Shown here one piece after another: positions 1 through 7,769 of a stretch of DNA of 16,751 bases. This stretch comes from JBKBXU01 sp046313675. GTDB lineage: Bacteria > Bacteroidota > Bacteroidia > Cytophagales > Cytophagaceae. The notes below the pieces were generated by a model that saw only the letters and a program-made list of their open reading frames with translations, searched no databases and had not been told where the DNA came from. Both the position numbers and the translations under genes were made by a program. Each line of letters opens with the position of its first letter. The first letter of the stretch is position 1. The stretch is taken from positions 1 to 16,751 of the forward strand of contig JBKBXU010000064.1 of NCBI GenBank assembly GCA_046313675.1, in the 5' to 3' direction.

Positions 1-1
1 T

Positions 2-307
2 ATTATGTGTATGCTGATACCTTCAACGTTTGAAGAAGCTAAAAATCAATTCAATAAGCCCCATGAGGAAGATGATGAGATGACCTTGGTTTCTAAAAAA
101 ATTCTGGTTTGGAAAGGCAAAGAGGTCTTGTATGAAGAAAATGAATTTTACGACGAAGAATCCGGGCAACATTTTAATATGAGAGTCTATGGGGTACAAG
201 CAGGTGAACAGGTAATTCTTGTTTCGTCAACATTCCCTAAGAAAGAACTTAAATACATGGCATCAAGGGTAGAAAAGTCTGTTAAAAACATAAAATTGGG
301 AGAATAA
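2..307 (+). CDS. C-terminal part of an unidentified protein (5' end outside the window)
   Basis: The reading frame is open to the left edge of the window. In-frame ATGs exist at 5 and 11, but neither has a leader that can be judged, and the peptide begins in what reads like the middle of a domain (IPSTFEEAKNQF). It is therefore most likely the last ~100 residues of a longer protein. The visible part is charged and soluble, with an acidic stretch (HEEDDE), alternating beta-like segments and a C-terminal amphipathic helix (ELKYMASRVEKSVKNIKL). No family is recognised with confidence. The TAA stop at 305-307 directly abuts the ATG of the SIMPL-domain gene, so the two are almost certainly co-transcribed and translationally coupled. 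This hints at an envelope-related role, by context only. Confidence 0.6.
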   Translation: MMCMLIPSTFEEAKNQFNKPHEEDDEMTLVSKKILVWKGKEVLYEENEFYDEESGQHFNMRVYGVQAGEQVILVSSTFPKKELKYMASRVEKSVKNIKLGE

Positions 308-1000
308 ATGCGAAGTATTTTTCTACTTATAACCCTTCTGGCATGTACGCCGTTAATGGCTCAGAACCCTGCCTCTCTTGAATTGAGGGGTACAGGAGAA
401 ATGGCCGTGCAGCCTGATCTTGGAGTATTGAATGTTGAAATATCAGCTATAAAAAAAGACATGAATTCTGCCATTGCGGAGCTTAATGGGAAAGCTGAAA
501 AACTCTATAAACAGTTGAGCAAAATTGGTTATAAACAGCCTTCGATCAAGACCCAGGGTTATAATGTGCATCCCCACATCGTTTACAGGCAGGGAGAGGC
601 GCACGACAGTGGTTTTATAGCCAGGCAATCATTTACCGTGGAGTTTATTAATTCCAAAGAGAATATTGGAACCATCCTGACTTCTTTTTCTCAGAACCCT
701 TCCGAAACTACTTTCAGTTTCTCTTTTAAGTTGTCTGAGGAGAAAATGCATGCAGTCCGCACTGAACTTATACAAAAAGCTGTAAAGGATGCTACGCAAA
801 AAGCAGGAGTTATAACGGAGGCATCAGGAAAGAAGCTCGGAGATATAATTGAAATAAAGTACGGCCAGGTGGAGCAGGTTCAGGCGTACAATCAGATGAC
901 ACGTTATGATGAAAGCAGCGAATCTTCCCAGATGCAGGGGTTCGAGGTTCGTGAAATTCGCTTTAGCGATAGCATTTGGATAAAGTGGGAAATTAAGTAA
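308..1000 (+). CDS. SIMPL-domain (DUF541) periplasmic or envelope protein
   Basis: A 230-residue exported protein of the SIMPL/DUF541 family. The N-terminus is a signal peptide (hydrophobic residues ~4-12). Cleavage could be by signal peptidase I after LMA (residue 18), or the LLAC at residues 10-13 could act as a short lipobox; the first is preferred because the hydrophobic core before Cys13 is very short. The mature part starts with the family signature: a LELRGTGEMAVQPDLGVLNVEI-like strand (valid from about residue 24), followed by helix AELNGKAEKLYKQLSKIGY and the QGYNVHPHIVY strand. It ends in a strand pairing with the first. The family is known to form oligomeric periplasmic or membrane-attached assemblies, and its exact function in Bacteroidota is unknown. 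The start codon directly follows the upstream stop. Confidence 0.85.
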   Translation: MRSIFLLITLLACTPLMAQNPASLELRGTGEMAVQPDLGVLNVEISAIKKDMNSAIAELNGKAEKLYKQLSKIGYKQPSIKTQGYNVHPHIVYRQGEAHDSGFIARQSFTVEFINSKENIGTILTSFSQNPSETTFSFSFKLSEEKMHAVRTELIQKAVKDATQKAGVITEASGKKLGDIIEIKYGQVEQVQAYNQMTRYDESSESSQMQGFEVREIRFSDSIWIKWEIK

Positions 1001-1153
1001 GCCCGCTAATAATGCAACTTTCTCATACTCTACTACTTCATTTGATTATACTTTATATTTTCTTAAGTTGCTATTTTACAGACACTTTATTGGTGATTTA
1101 TTATATATACTTTTTTAAAATAAATAATCTTTTCTCATAAGAATAATTCAAAA

Positions 1154-1185
1154 ATTATTTGCAACTTTACGAAGTTGTAAATAAT
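1154..1185 (+). promoter_or_regulatory. Near-perfect 14-bp inverted repeat with TACG loop just before the PKD-protein start
   Basis: The arms ATTATTTGCAACTT (1154-1167) and AAGTTGTAAATAAT (1172-1185) are complementary over 14 positions with one G-T wobble (1161/1178), separated by TACG. The repeat ends 5 nt before the ATG at 1191. It could be a dyad operator for a dimeric regulator or an RNA hairpin that occludes the start region. The intergenic stretch 1001-1190 is otherwise AT-rich; no clean TAnnTTTG box was found in it. Confidence 0.7.
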
Positions 1186-1190
1186 ACATT

Positions 1191-3845
1191 ATGAGAAAAA
1201 TTCTACTATTATTACTTATTATTTCTTTTAATTCTTTCGGCAATTGCCCGATTGAGTTTGGATATTCCGTTGACGGTAACACCGTTCATTATTACGCTGT
1301 CACCTCGGATTCTTCGGGTGCATTTGTGTATAATTGGGATTTAGGGGATGGAAACTATTCCAACCAGCAAAGCTTTTCCCATGCCTATTCATCGTCCGGA
1401 ACATTTACAGTGGGCTTGTATTTGCTCGCGGGAGCTGATTCTTGTTATACATCACAATCCGTAACCATCAGTGGTGCACCTCAGGTGGGAGATAGCTGCA
1501 CGGCTAATTTTTCTTATTCCATAAGCGGAAGTTCTGTTTTTGTAAGCGCTTCAGTGGCTGATTCGTCTGCTACCTATGAATGGTATTTTGGGGATGGAGG
1601 TAATGGAATAGGATTTAATACTTCATATACCTACAGTGCTCCCGGAACTTACGAGCTTTACCTTTATAAATATATAAATGGTGATTCTTGTTATACGTCA
1701 CAATTTGTAACTATTAGTGCTCCTCAGGGACAGGACAGCTGTTCGGCTAATTTTTCTTATTCCATTAGCGGAAATTCTGTTTTCGTAAGCGCTTCAGTGG
1801 CTGATTCATCGGCTGCTTATTCATGGAACTTTGGCGATGGTAGTAATGGAAGTGGCTTCAATACGTCTTATACGTACAGCACTCCCGGAACCTACGAGCT
1901 TAGCCTTTTTAAATTTATAGGAGCTGATTCTTGTTATGCATCACAATTTGTGACCATTAGTGGTGCTCCTCAGGTAGGAGATAGTTGTTCGGCTAATTTT
2001 TCTTATTCCATTAGCGGAAATTCTGTTTTTGTAAGCGCTTCAGCTGCTGATTCATCGGCTGCTTATTCATGGAACTTTGGCGATGGTAGTAATGGAAGTG
2101 GCTTCAATACGTCTTATACGTACAGCACTCCCGGAACCTACGAGCTTAGCTTATTCAAGTTTATAGACGGAGATTCTTGTTATTCATCACAGTTTGTTAC
2201 CATTAGTGCTCCTCAGGGACAGGATAGCTGTTCGGCTAATTATTCTTATACCATAAGCGACTTCTCTGTATCAGTAAGTGCATCTCTTGCGGACTCGTCT
2301 GCTACCTATGAATGGTACTTTGGAGACGGAGGTAATGGAATAGGATTTAATACTTCGTATACCTATAGTGCTCCCGGAACCTACGAGCTTAGCCTTTATA
2401 AATATATAAATGGAGATTCTTGTTATACGTCACAATTTGTAACCATCAATGCTCCGCAGGTAGGAGATAGCTGCACGGCTAACTTTTCTTACTCCATAAG
2501 TGGAAATTCTGTTTCCGTAAGCGCATCAGTGGCTGATTCATCGGCTACCTATGTGTGGGACTTTGGCAACGGCGGCAGTGGAAGTGGATTTAATTCCTCG
2601 TATACTTATAGCACTCTGGGAACCTACGACATTGTTCTTGTTAAGTTTATTAATGGAGACTCTTGTACTTCCTCTCGAACAATAACTATTAGTGCTCCTC
2701 ATGAGCCTTGTTCGGTAGACTTCCATTTTAGTATAAGCGGGAAAAGTGTAGCCTTCACCGCCCTTGCTATAGATACCTTATATCAGTATTCCTATAACTT
2801 AGGTGATGGTAATTCGATTTCAGGTGCAACTGGTATTCATACCTATGCAAACACAGGAAATTATGCTGTTACATTAGTTAAATATAGCCATAATGATTCC
2901 TGCTTTGTGACAAAAACCATTGTTATCCCTGCTGTCATTCCCAATACCCATAGTATTTCCGGAATTATAAGAGCCGGCAATGCACGAGTTGACAGGGGAC
3001 GGGTAACGATATTTAAGTTAGAACGTCAGCAGTATGAGTTCCATGCAACGGCATCCCTGTCTCCGCTTGATTCCGGTAGATATTCTTTTGGGAATTTACC
3101 TATGGGTTCATACCTAGTTCAGGTTGTACCGGCTCCTAATTCTCAGTATTTCCTGAGCCATGAGCCTACCTTCTCGGGCAATGTGACTTCCTGGAGATCG
3201 GCAGACAGAATAGATGTAAACGAGAATAAGATCCAGGCTATTAGCCTTGTTGCAGTGCCTGTTCCTACAGTAATTGATGATACTTGGAATACAGGATTGG
3301 ACACGCTGCGTGGTACAATTACGAGATCAAGCCAAACAGCCCGTTTAATGGATGGAAATGAAACGCTCGATTTTGCTCTTGTTACCTTGTTCAATAGTAA
3401 TGGCCAGAAGTTAACGGCTGTATATTCAGATGAAAATGGAAATTTCACCTTTGCAAACCTGATCGAAGGAAACTACACCATCCGGGTATCATACCCTGGT
3501 GCAGAACAGGATGTAGAGATAAACGCTTATGTGGACGGAGATCCTGAAACGGTGACTGAATTTTCTTCTGTAGAACTTAGACAAGAGTTAATAAGCTCAG
3601 TTTCTAAGCAAGCTGCTACGAACTTCAATGTATATCCAAATCCTGCGGTTGATCAGGTTACGGTGAGTATTGCAGGAAACTCCTATGCCACGGTAAACAT
3701 TCTGGATGTTGCCGGAAATAAATTGCTAAGTGCATCGGGAAGTACGGATGTCACCCTTAACCTGGGTAACATTCCATCCGGATATTATTTAGTACAGGTG
3801 ATTAACGGAGAATCTGTTTCCACCAAACAGTTGATTAAGTTTTAA
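1191..3845 (+). CDS. Secreted PKD-repeat protein with type IX secretion C-terminal sorting domain
   Basis: An 884-residue secreted protein. Residues 1-17 form a signal peptide (MRKILLLLLIISFNSFG). Seven tandem PKD-like beta-sandwich repeats of 79-82 residues follow, starting near residues 18, 102, 183, 265, 346, 427 and 507. Each carries a version of the PKD core (YEWYFGDGG, YSWNFGDGS; FGNGG in repeat 6) and a SYTYSxPGTYEL-like strand. Each repeat has two cysteines, one at the start and one in the DSC motif. Residues ~586-690 and ~700-800 look like two carboxypeptidase-regulatory/CNA-B-like beta domains (GRYSFGNLPMGSYLVQV; GNFTFANLIEGNYTIRVSY). Residues ~811-884 are a T9SS type A sorting domain (NVYPNPAVDQ to the final KQLIKF). 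It is probably anchored at or released from the cell surface with adhesive or matrix-binding function. No catalytic domain is visible. Confidence 0.93.
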   Translation: MRKILLLLLIISFNSFGNCPIEFGYSVDGNTVHYYAVTSDSSGAFVYNWDLGDGNYSNQQSFSHAYSSSGTFTVGLYLLAGADSCYTSQSVTISGAPQVGDSCTANFSYSISGSSVFVSASVADSSATYEWYFGDGGNGIGFNTSYTYSAPGTYELYLYKYINGDSCYTSQFVTISAPQGQDSCSANFSYSISGNSVFVSASVADSSAAYSWNFGDGSNGSGFNTSYTYSTPGTYELSLFKFIGADSCYASQFVTISGAPQVGDSCSANFSYSISGNSVFVSASAADSSAAYSWNFGDGSNGSGFNTSYTYSTPGTYELSLFKFIDGDSCYSSQFVTISAPQGQDSCSANYSYTISDFSVSVSASLADSSATYEWYFGDGGNGIGFNTSYTYSAPGTYELSLYKYINGDSCYTSQFVTINAPQVGDSCTANFSYSISGNSVSVSASVADSSATYVWDFGNGGSGSGFNSSYTYSTLGTYDIVLVKFINGDSCTSSRTITISAPHEPCSVDFHFSISGKSVAFTALAIDTLYQYSYNLGDGNSISGATGIHTYANTGNYAVTLVKYSHNDSCFVTKTIVIPAVIPNTHSISGIIRAGNARVDRGRVTIFKLERQQYEFHATASLSPLDSGRYSFGNLPMGSYLVQVVPAPNSQYFLSHEPTFSGNVTSWRSADRIDVNENKIQAISLVAVPVPTVIDDTWNTGLDTLRGTITRSSQTARLMDGNETLDFALVTLFNSNGQKLTAVYSDENGNFTFANLIEGNYTIRVSYPGAEQDVEINAYVDGDPETVTEFSSVELRQELISSVSKQAATNFNVYPNPAVDQVTVSIAGNSYATVNILDVAGNKLLSASGSTDVTLNLGNIPSGYYLVQVINGESVSTKQLIKF
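1494..2705 (+). repeat. Tandem DNA repeats of 237-246 bp encoding PKD modules
   Basis: Repeat units begin at 1494, 1737, 1983, 2226 and 2469 (spacing 243, 246, 243, 243) and the last full unit runs to 2705. Flanking, more diverged units lie on either side. Similarity is high at the DNA level: 1741-1904 and 1987-2150 differ at only 3 of 164 positions by hand alignment. Units starting at 1494 and 2226 also share long stretches, including the GGTAATGGAATAGG segment. The linkers alternate between APQVGD and APQGQD forms. Confidence 0.9.
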
Positions 3846-3862
3846 CGCTTACTGATTGCAGA

Positions 3863-3897
3863 CATAAAAAAAGCCGGGCTTGCCCGGCTTTTTTATG
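3863..3897. terminator. Bidirectional rho-independent terminator
   Basis: The stem arms AAAAAAGCCGGG (3867-3878) and CCCGGCTTTTTT (3883-3894) pair over 12 bp with a CTTG loop. The GC core is flanked by a run of A on one side and T on the other, so it can terminate transcription on both strands. It lies between two convergent genes, ending 22 nt before the stop of the minus-strand DUF4139 gene. Confidence 0.93.
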
Positions 3898-3918
3898 TTA
3901 TCAATATTAGAGAACAGC

Positions 3919-5505
3919 TTACCAGAATCCTCCCGTTACCTGCTTGTTCTTAGGATATTTAACCTGATATTTTAAAGTAAAGCTTTTAGTCTCCGTAGCT
4001 CCTAAATTTACCTTCCATACCACTTTCCCTGTTTCTTTGTCAAGGACTGATCCGGGAGCTTCTAGTAAGCTTACCTCTATCTGACTATTTCTTGACAATG
4101 GAATCTGATCTTCAATAATTAGTTTAATCGGCTCCTTTCGAGTGTTTCTAACCTTTATTTCAAAGGCATGCTCATCTTTCTTATTATTTCCTATAAACCC
4201 TTTGGAGGAATAGTCTTTAATATCTTTTCTTTCCGCAATCACATTCTTATTTCTTCCCAAAGATATTTGCAAGGTGTCTGTTAACTGCTTCATGTTTATG
4301 TATGACTCTCCTACATAAGCGCCTTCAAAATATACATTGGCATTTCCTGACAACATGTTTAAGTTATCCCATCCGGTTACAGAGGCTATAAGGAACACGT
4401 CAGGGTCAAGTTTAGGAATCAGGTAATTCGTGTAGGTGGCAGGCAATTGGTAGGTCTGCACATCGATTAGTTGTCCTGCCGGATCGGAAGGAATGGTGTA
4501 TGGAGTAGCAATTTCAAATTCCACGGCCAAAAGATTTTCAGTAACCACCATTTCAAGCGGTTTGGCTTCTGAAAGTGCGAATGCTGACCTTTGCTCGCGG
4601 TCGTCCATATTGGCCTCATATTTTGATTTTTTCATGGGCATAGGCTCATAAAAATCTACCCACCATGGTTGAAGGTTAGGCTTTGTGCCGGACAGCGATG
4701 GGTTAGCGGTTGAAAGTTTGATCTTTACCTTTTCCCAGTTCTGGCCGGTGTTTTGATAAACCTGAGCCTTATACTGTAGGTTCACAGGGCTTTTGGTGTC
4801 GTTGGCACGGATGTCGTACACAGGATACCAGCCGGCATCGTTTACCAGATATTCTATGTCAAACTGCGCCGTTGTTTTAATTTTTGAAGAAACTGTAATG
4901 TGAACCCTTCCTCCTGACCGTCTGGCGTAGCCCGACAGATCTTTGATTTGCTGATTTAGTGCGGCGATCTTTTCATTCAGTGCTTTGATTTGCTTTTCGT
5001 TTTTGGCAAGCTTGGTATAGATGTCGCTAAGCCGAACCCTGAAACTATCGGCCATATCGTCAACATCATCCGGATCCAGAGGCCTTTCCGTGCCGCCTAT
5101 GCTCAGGTTGGCCAGCCAGAGGCTTTCCTCTTTATTTAATACCTGTTTGATGATGTTGTATTCGGTAAGCTTATCCTGCAAGGCTTCAAGAGACTGCTCC
5201 AGGTCCAGAAGTTCTTTGCTTTTCTGCTGGTTAAGGTGATCCGCCTGGAACTTGACCGCCATAATCGTGAAGTCTCCTTTCCCGATTACGGAAAGCGTAT
5301 TTTTATGAATTCCTGAAGGAAGCCCTTCAACGATCACTTCGGTTGTTCCCGGATCAACAATCAGCGATGCAATGTTGCTGACCTGCGCCCTGTTGGTGTA
5401 AACGGTTACACCCTGAATCTGGCTTTTTATTCTTTTTTCCGGATTTGCCATCAGCTGAAAGCAGGTCAGGAAAATTATGACTATGGTAAATGATAAACGG
5501 TTCAT
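3919..5505 (-). CDS. DUF4139 / mucoidy inhibitor MuiA family protein
   Basis: A 528-residue exported protein with the DUF4140 (N-terminal) and DUF4139 (C-terminal) architecture. The start chosen is the ATG at 5505-5503, because it gives a normal signal peptide (MNRLSFTIVIIFLTCFQLMA, cleavage before NPEK). An upstream in-frame ATG at 5547 would add 14 residues in front of it. The mature N-terminus has the DUF4140 strand IQGVTVYTNRAQVSNIA, then a coiled-coil region of two helices (roughly residues 85-125 and 150-195). The large beta-rich DUF4139 part follows (YLVNDAGWYPVYDIRA, VQTYQLPATYTNYLIPKL) and ends in an Ig-like strand set (FTLKYQVKYPKNKQVTGGFW). The family's biochemical role is unresolved; the MuiA name comes from a mucoidy phenotype. 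It is transcribed alone and shares a terminator with the PKD-protein gene. Confidence 0.9.
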   Translation of the reverse strand: MNRLSFTIVIIFLTCFQLMANPEKRIKSQIQGVTVYTNRAQVSNIASLIVDPGTTEVIVEGLPSGIHKNTLSVIGKGDFTIMAVKFQADHLNQQKSKELLDLEQSLEALQDKLTEYNIIKQVLNKEESLWLANLSIGGTERPLDPDDVDDMADSFRVRLSDIYTKLAKNEKQIKALNEKIAALNQQIKDLSGYARRSGGRVHITVSSKIKTTAQFDIEYLVNDAGWYPVYDIRANDTKSPVNLQYKAQVYQNTGQNWEKVKIKLSTANPSLSGTKPNLQPWWVDFYEPMPMKKSKYEANMDDREQRSAFALSEAKPLEMVVTENLLAVEFEIATPYTIPSDPAGQLIDVQTYQLPATYTNYLIPKLDPDVFLIASVTGWDNLNMLSGNANVYFEGAYVGESYINMKQLTDTLQISLGRNKNVIAERKDIKDYSSKGFIGNNKKDEHAFEIKVRNTRKEPIKLIIEDQIPLSRNSQIEVSLLEAPGSVLDKETGKVVWKVNLGATETKSFTLKYQVKYPKNKQVTGGFW

Positions 5506-5591
5506 GAAAAAATTTTTGATTAAAAACGATGATTTACAGTAAAACATATCCTGTCGTGCAAATTATTTTATCAAATATGAGCAATTTTTAA

Positions 5592-5599
5592 TAAATTTG
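5592..5599 (+). promoter_or_regulatory. Candidate Bacteroidota -7 promoter box for the Ldh-family gene
   Basis: TAAATTTG matches the TAnnTTTG -7 consensus of Bacteroidota primary sigma factor promoters and lies 37 nt before the chosen ATG at 5637. No good TTG is present at the -33 position, so this is only a moderate call. Confidence 0.4.
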
Positions 5600-5636
5600 T
5601 CCATTGTATAGTGCAATTCAAAAGGAAAAAACCTTT

Positions 5637-6716
5637 ATGTTTTCTTATCAAAAGCTTTTCAATTTCTCCAAAGATATATTTCTCAAAATGGGCTGCAGCC
5701 CTGAAGATGCGACATTGGCTTCTGAAGTACTACTTTCGGCAGACCTTCGTGGCGTAGATTCACATGGAGTGGCACGCTTAAGTGGCTATGTCCGCTTATG
5801 GGAAGCCGGCAGGATCAATACCAGTCCGAATATACGCATAGTTCATGAATCACCAAGCACCGCCGTGGTGGATGGCGACAAAGGCCTTGGTCTGGTGGTA
5901 GGGCCGCGAGCCATGAAAATAGCTATGGAAAAGGCAGAAAAGTGTGGAACAGGATGGGTTTCCGTAAAGAATTCCAACCATTATGGAATTGCAGGTTATC
6001 ATGCCATGATGGGGCTTTCCAGCGACCTGATAGGTATATCCATGACCAATGCCAGTCCGCTGGTGGCACCAACGCACTCTCTGGAAAGACTACTGGGAAC
6101 CAATCCTATAGCCATTGCCATACCTGCAGGAGAGCAGCCTTCCTTTGTAATGGACATGGCTACCACAACGGCTCCCAATGGAAAACTTGAAATGTTGCAA
6201 CGCAAAAACCTGGATGCCCCTACGGGTTGGATTCAGGACAAGGCCGGGCAGCAATCACTCAATCCTCATGAATTGAAAAGTGGCGGAGCCTTGCTTCCCC
6301 TTGGTGGAGATAAGGAACACGGAAGCCACAAAGGATACTGCCTGGGTGCCGTAGTCGATATATTTTCTGCCGTTCTTTCAGGAGCCAATTACGGACCCTG
6401 GGTGCCTCCATTTGTAAGTTTCCTTCCTATGCCAACAGACCCGGTAGGTGAGGGAATAGGACATTTCTTTGGTGCCATGCGCATAGATGCTTTCCGTCCG
6501 GCTGATGAATTCAAAACCCATATGGATACCTGGATTTCCCGGTTTAGAAATTCCCAGGCCATAGAAGGAGAGTCCGTTCTTATACCGGGAGATCCGGAGC
6601 GGGAGATAAGTGCAGAGCGCCTCAAAAATGGCATTCCACTGCTTGAGCCTGTTATCAAAGACCTGGAAGAACTGGGGAAAAAGTTTTCCGTTGCACAGCC
6701 CGCACCGGAAGTATAA
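5637..6716 (+). CDS. Ldh-family NAD(P)-dependent oxidoreductase (malate/L-lactate dehydrogenase type)
   Basis: A 359-residue cytoplasmic dehydrogenase of the malate/lactate/ureidoglycolate (Ldh/YlbC) family, distinct from the Rossmann-fold LDH/MDH family. The ATG at 5637 is preferred over the in-frame ATG at 5604, because the family fold starts with the LFNFSKDIFLKMGCSPEDA helix and an AGGA lies 10 nt upstream. Key family motifs are the DSHGVARL segment (residues 41-48), the NSNHYG motif with the presumed catalytic His115, GTNPIAIAIPAG, the MDMATTTAPNGKLEM segment and KGYCLGAVVDIFSAVLSGANYG. Known members reduce or oxidise 2-hydroxyacids such as malate, L-lactate, sulfolactate or ureidoglycolate with NAD(P). 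The substrate cannot be assigned here because the neighbours suggest no pathway. It appears to be a single-gene unit. Confidence 0.93.
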   Translation: MFSYQKLFNFSKDIFLKMGCSPEDATLASEVLLSADLRGVDSHGVARLSGYVRLWEAGRINTSPNIRIVHESPSTAVVDGDKGLGLVVGPRAMKIAMEKAEKCGTGWVSVKNSNHYGIAGYHAMMGLSSDLIGISMTNASPLVAPTHSLERLLGTNPIAIAIPAGEQPSFVMDMATTTAPNGKLEMLQRKNLDAPTGWIQDKAGQQSLNPHELKSGGALLPLGGDKEHGSHKGYCLGAVVDIFSAVLSGANYGPWVPPFVSFLPMPTDPVGEGIGHFFGAMRIDAFRPADEFKTHMDTWISRFRNSQAIEGESVLIPGDPEREISAERLKNGIPLLEPVIKDLEELGKKFSVAQPAPEV

Positions 6717-7001
6717 CCGAGCAGAGTGTGGGAGTGAAGTAAAAAACTACCCCTCAGCCCTTTGGGCAGCTCCCCTAAAACAATGGAGCCAGCCTGATCC
6801 AACAGGATTAGTAATCTTGAAAAGTCTCCTTCGTGCATCCGCTTCAGCGGATCATCGTGTTTTTTCTTTGTGCCCTTTGTGAAACTTTCTTTGTGCCCTT
6901 CGTGCTACCAAAAGACGTCTAAACTGCGCTTTAGCGCAACTTGCTTGATCGCATAATTCAGATTTAATTAACCAAAAAAGCCTTACCGGGTTATCCATTT
7001 G
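6717..7001. other. Non-coding intergenic region with short repeats and palindromes
   Basis: No gene is supported here. The region holds a C-rich segment around 6748-6780 (CCTCAGCCCTTTGGGCAG, with GCCC/GGGC arms), a palindrome ATCCGC-TTCA-GCGGAT (6837-6852), and two near copies of TTTGTGCCCTTYGTG (about 6866-6880 and 6890-6904). A further small palindrome GCGC-TTTA-GCGC lies near 6930-6941. This kind of sequence resembles decayed intergenic repeats common in Bacteroidota. That resemblance is recollection, not a search. Confidence 0.5.
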
Positions 7002-7388
7002 ATGAACAAAATGGGATGCCTGTTTGCCTTCTTGAGTACCATATTTTTCTGGTCCTGCCGGAAAGATCCCGATTTGCGTCAGTATACTCTGGCTGACATA
7101 GAGTATATTAACATAGCAGATACCACTCAGGCAGCCGTAGTTACCCATTTTATGATCTATTTCCACAAACCTTCACCCTGTTCTGAGGTTGTCGAATTGT
7201 TGATTGATGACCGTATTGACACCATTGATTACCAAGTGCAATTGCTCAATCCATTGGGGGCTTGTCCTGTTACAAGCACCCGCGACTCCCTGCTTACCCA
7301 CTTCCATCGCGACTCCCCGGGCATCTATACTGTACGATTTTTTCGACAGGATGAGGAACCCCTGGTGCATGAAATTTTTGTCCGGTAA
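7002..7388 (+). CDS. Small lipoprotein of unknown function
   Basis: A 128-residue protein starting at the ATG at 7002 (a TTG immediately before it is in frame). A signal peptide with lipobox FWSC places the lipidated Cys near residue 20, followed by RKDPDL, so it is probably an outer- or inner-membrane-anchored lipoprotein. The mature part is beta-rich, with alternating strands (VVTHFMIYFHKPSPCSEVVELLID; GIYTVRFFRQDEEPLVHEIFVR), consistent with a small Ig-like or beta-sandwich fold. Two further cysteines, in PSPCSE and GACPVTS, could form a disulfide. The family is not recognised. The next gene begins 39 nt downstream on the same strand and may share its transcript, but no functional link is evident. 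Confidence 0.7.
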   Translation: MNKMGCLFAFLSTIFFWSCRKDPDLRQYTLADIEYINIADTTQAAVVTHFMIYFHKPSPCSEVVELLIDDRIDTIDYQVQLLNPLGACPVTSTRDSLLTHFHRDSPGIYTVRFFRQDEEPLVHEIFVR

Positions 7389-7427
7389 GCATACATTCCG
7401 TATTTTTAAGCCCTATCATTTTTAACT

Positions 7428-7769
7428 ATGATTACCATATACCATAATCCCAGATGTCGCAAAAGCCGGGAAGCTTTGGAGCACCTGAACGGACTTAATA
7501 AGCCCTTTGAAGTACGCGAATACCTTAAAAATCCACCCGATCGGCAAGAAATCATTGAATTGCTCAAGAAACTGGGGATAAAAGCCGAAGACCTTGTCCG
7601 CAAGAAAGAAGCCATCTTCAAAGAGAAGTATAAAGACCATGTTTCCTCCGAAGATGACTATATTGAGGCACTTGTCCAGGATCCCGTGTTGATCGAGCGC
7701 CCCCTGGTTATTCGCGAGAAGGATGCTTTTATTGCCCGCACGCCTGAAAGTCTTGGCAAAATATCCTGA
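7428..7769 (+). CDS. arsC: ArsC/Spx-family arsenate reductase-like protein
   Basis: A 113-residue thioredoxin-fold protein of the ArsC (glutaredoxin-coupled arsenate reductase) / Spx / YffB family. It begins with the strand MITIYHNPRC; Cys10 is the expected catalytic cysteine in NPRCRKSRE, matching NPxCxxSR. The helix EALEHL and the strand FEVREYLKNPP follow, and a LIERPLVI segment carries the conserved cis-Pro region. Length is slightly below the ~115-140 residues usual for ArsC. Family members either reduce arsenate to arsenite or act as uncharacterised or regulatory YffB/Spx-like proteins. No arsenite pump, arsR or arsB lies beside it, so arsenate reductase activity is a family inference only. 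Confidence 0.85.
   Translation: MITIYHNPRCRKSREALEHLNGLNKPFEVREYLKNPPDRQEIIELLKKLGIKAEDLVRKKEAIFKEKYKDHVSSEDDYIEALVQDPVLIERPLVIREKDAFIARTPESLGKIS

Noticed and set aside
1154..1161. ATTATTTG as a -7 promoter box for the PKD-protein gene
   Set aside because: Only the TTTG half matches the TAnnTTTG consensus and the sequence is better explained as the left arm of the inverted repeat.
1494..2705. CRISPR array or other non-coding tandem repeat
   Set aside because: Periodicity is 243-246 bp, all in frame, and encodes PKD modules of one long protein; no short repeats with spacers exist.
7428..7769. An arsenic-resistance operon
   Set aside because: Only the ArsC-family gene is present; no ArsR, ArsB/Acr3 or ArsM lies nearby, and the family also includes non-arsenic YffB/Spx-like proteins.
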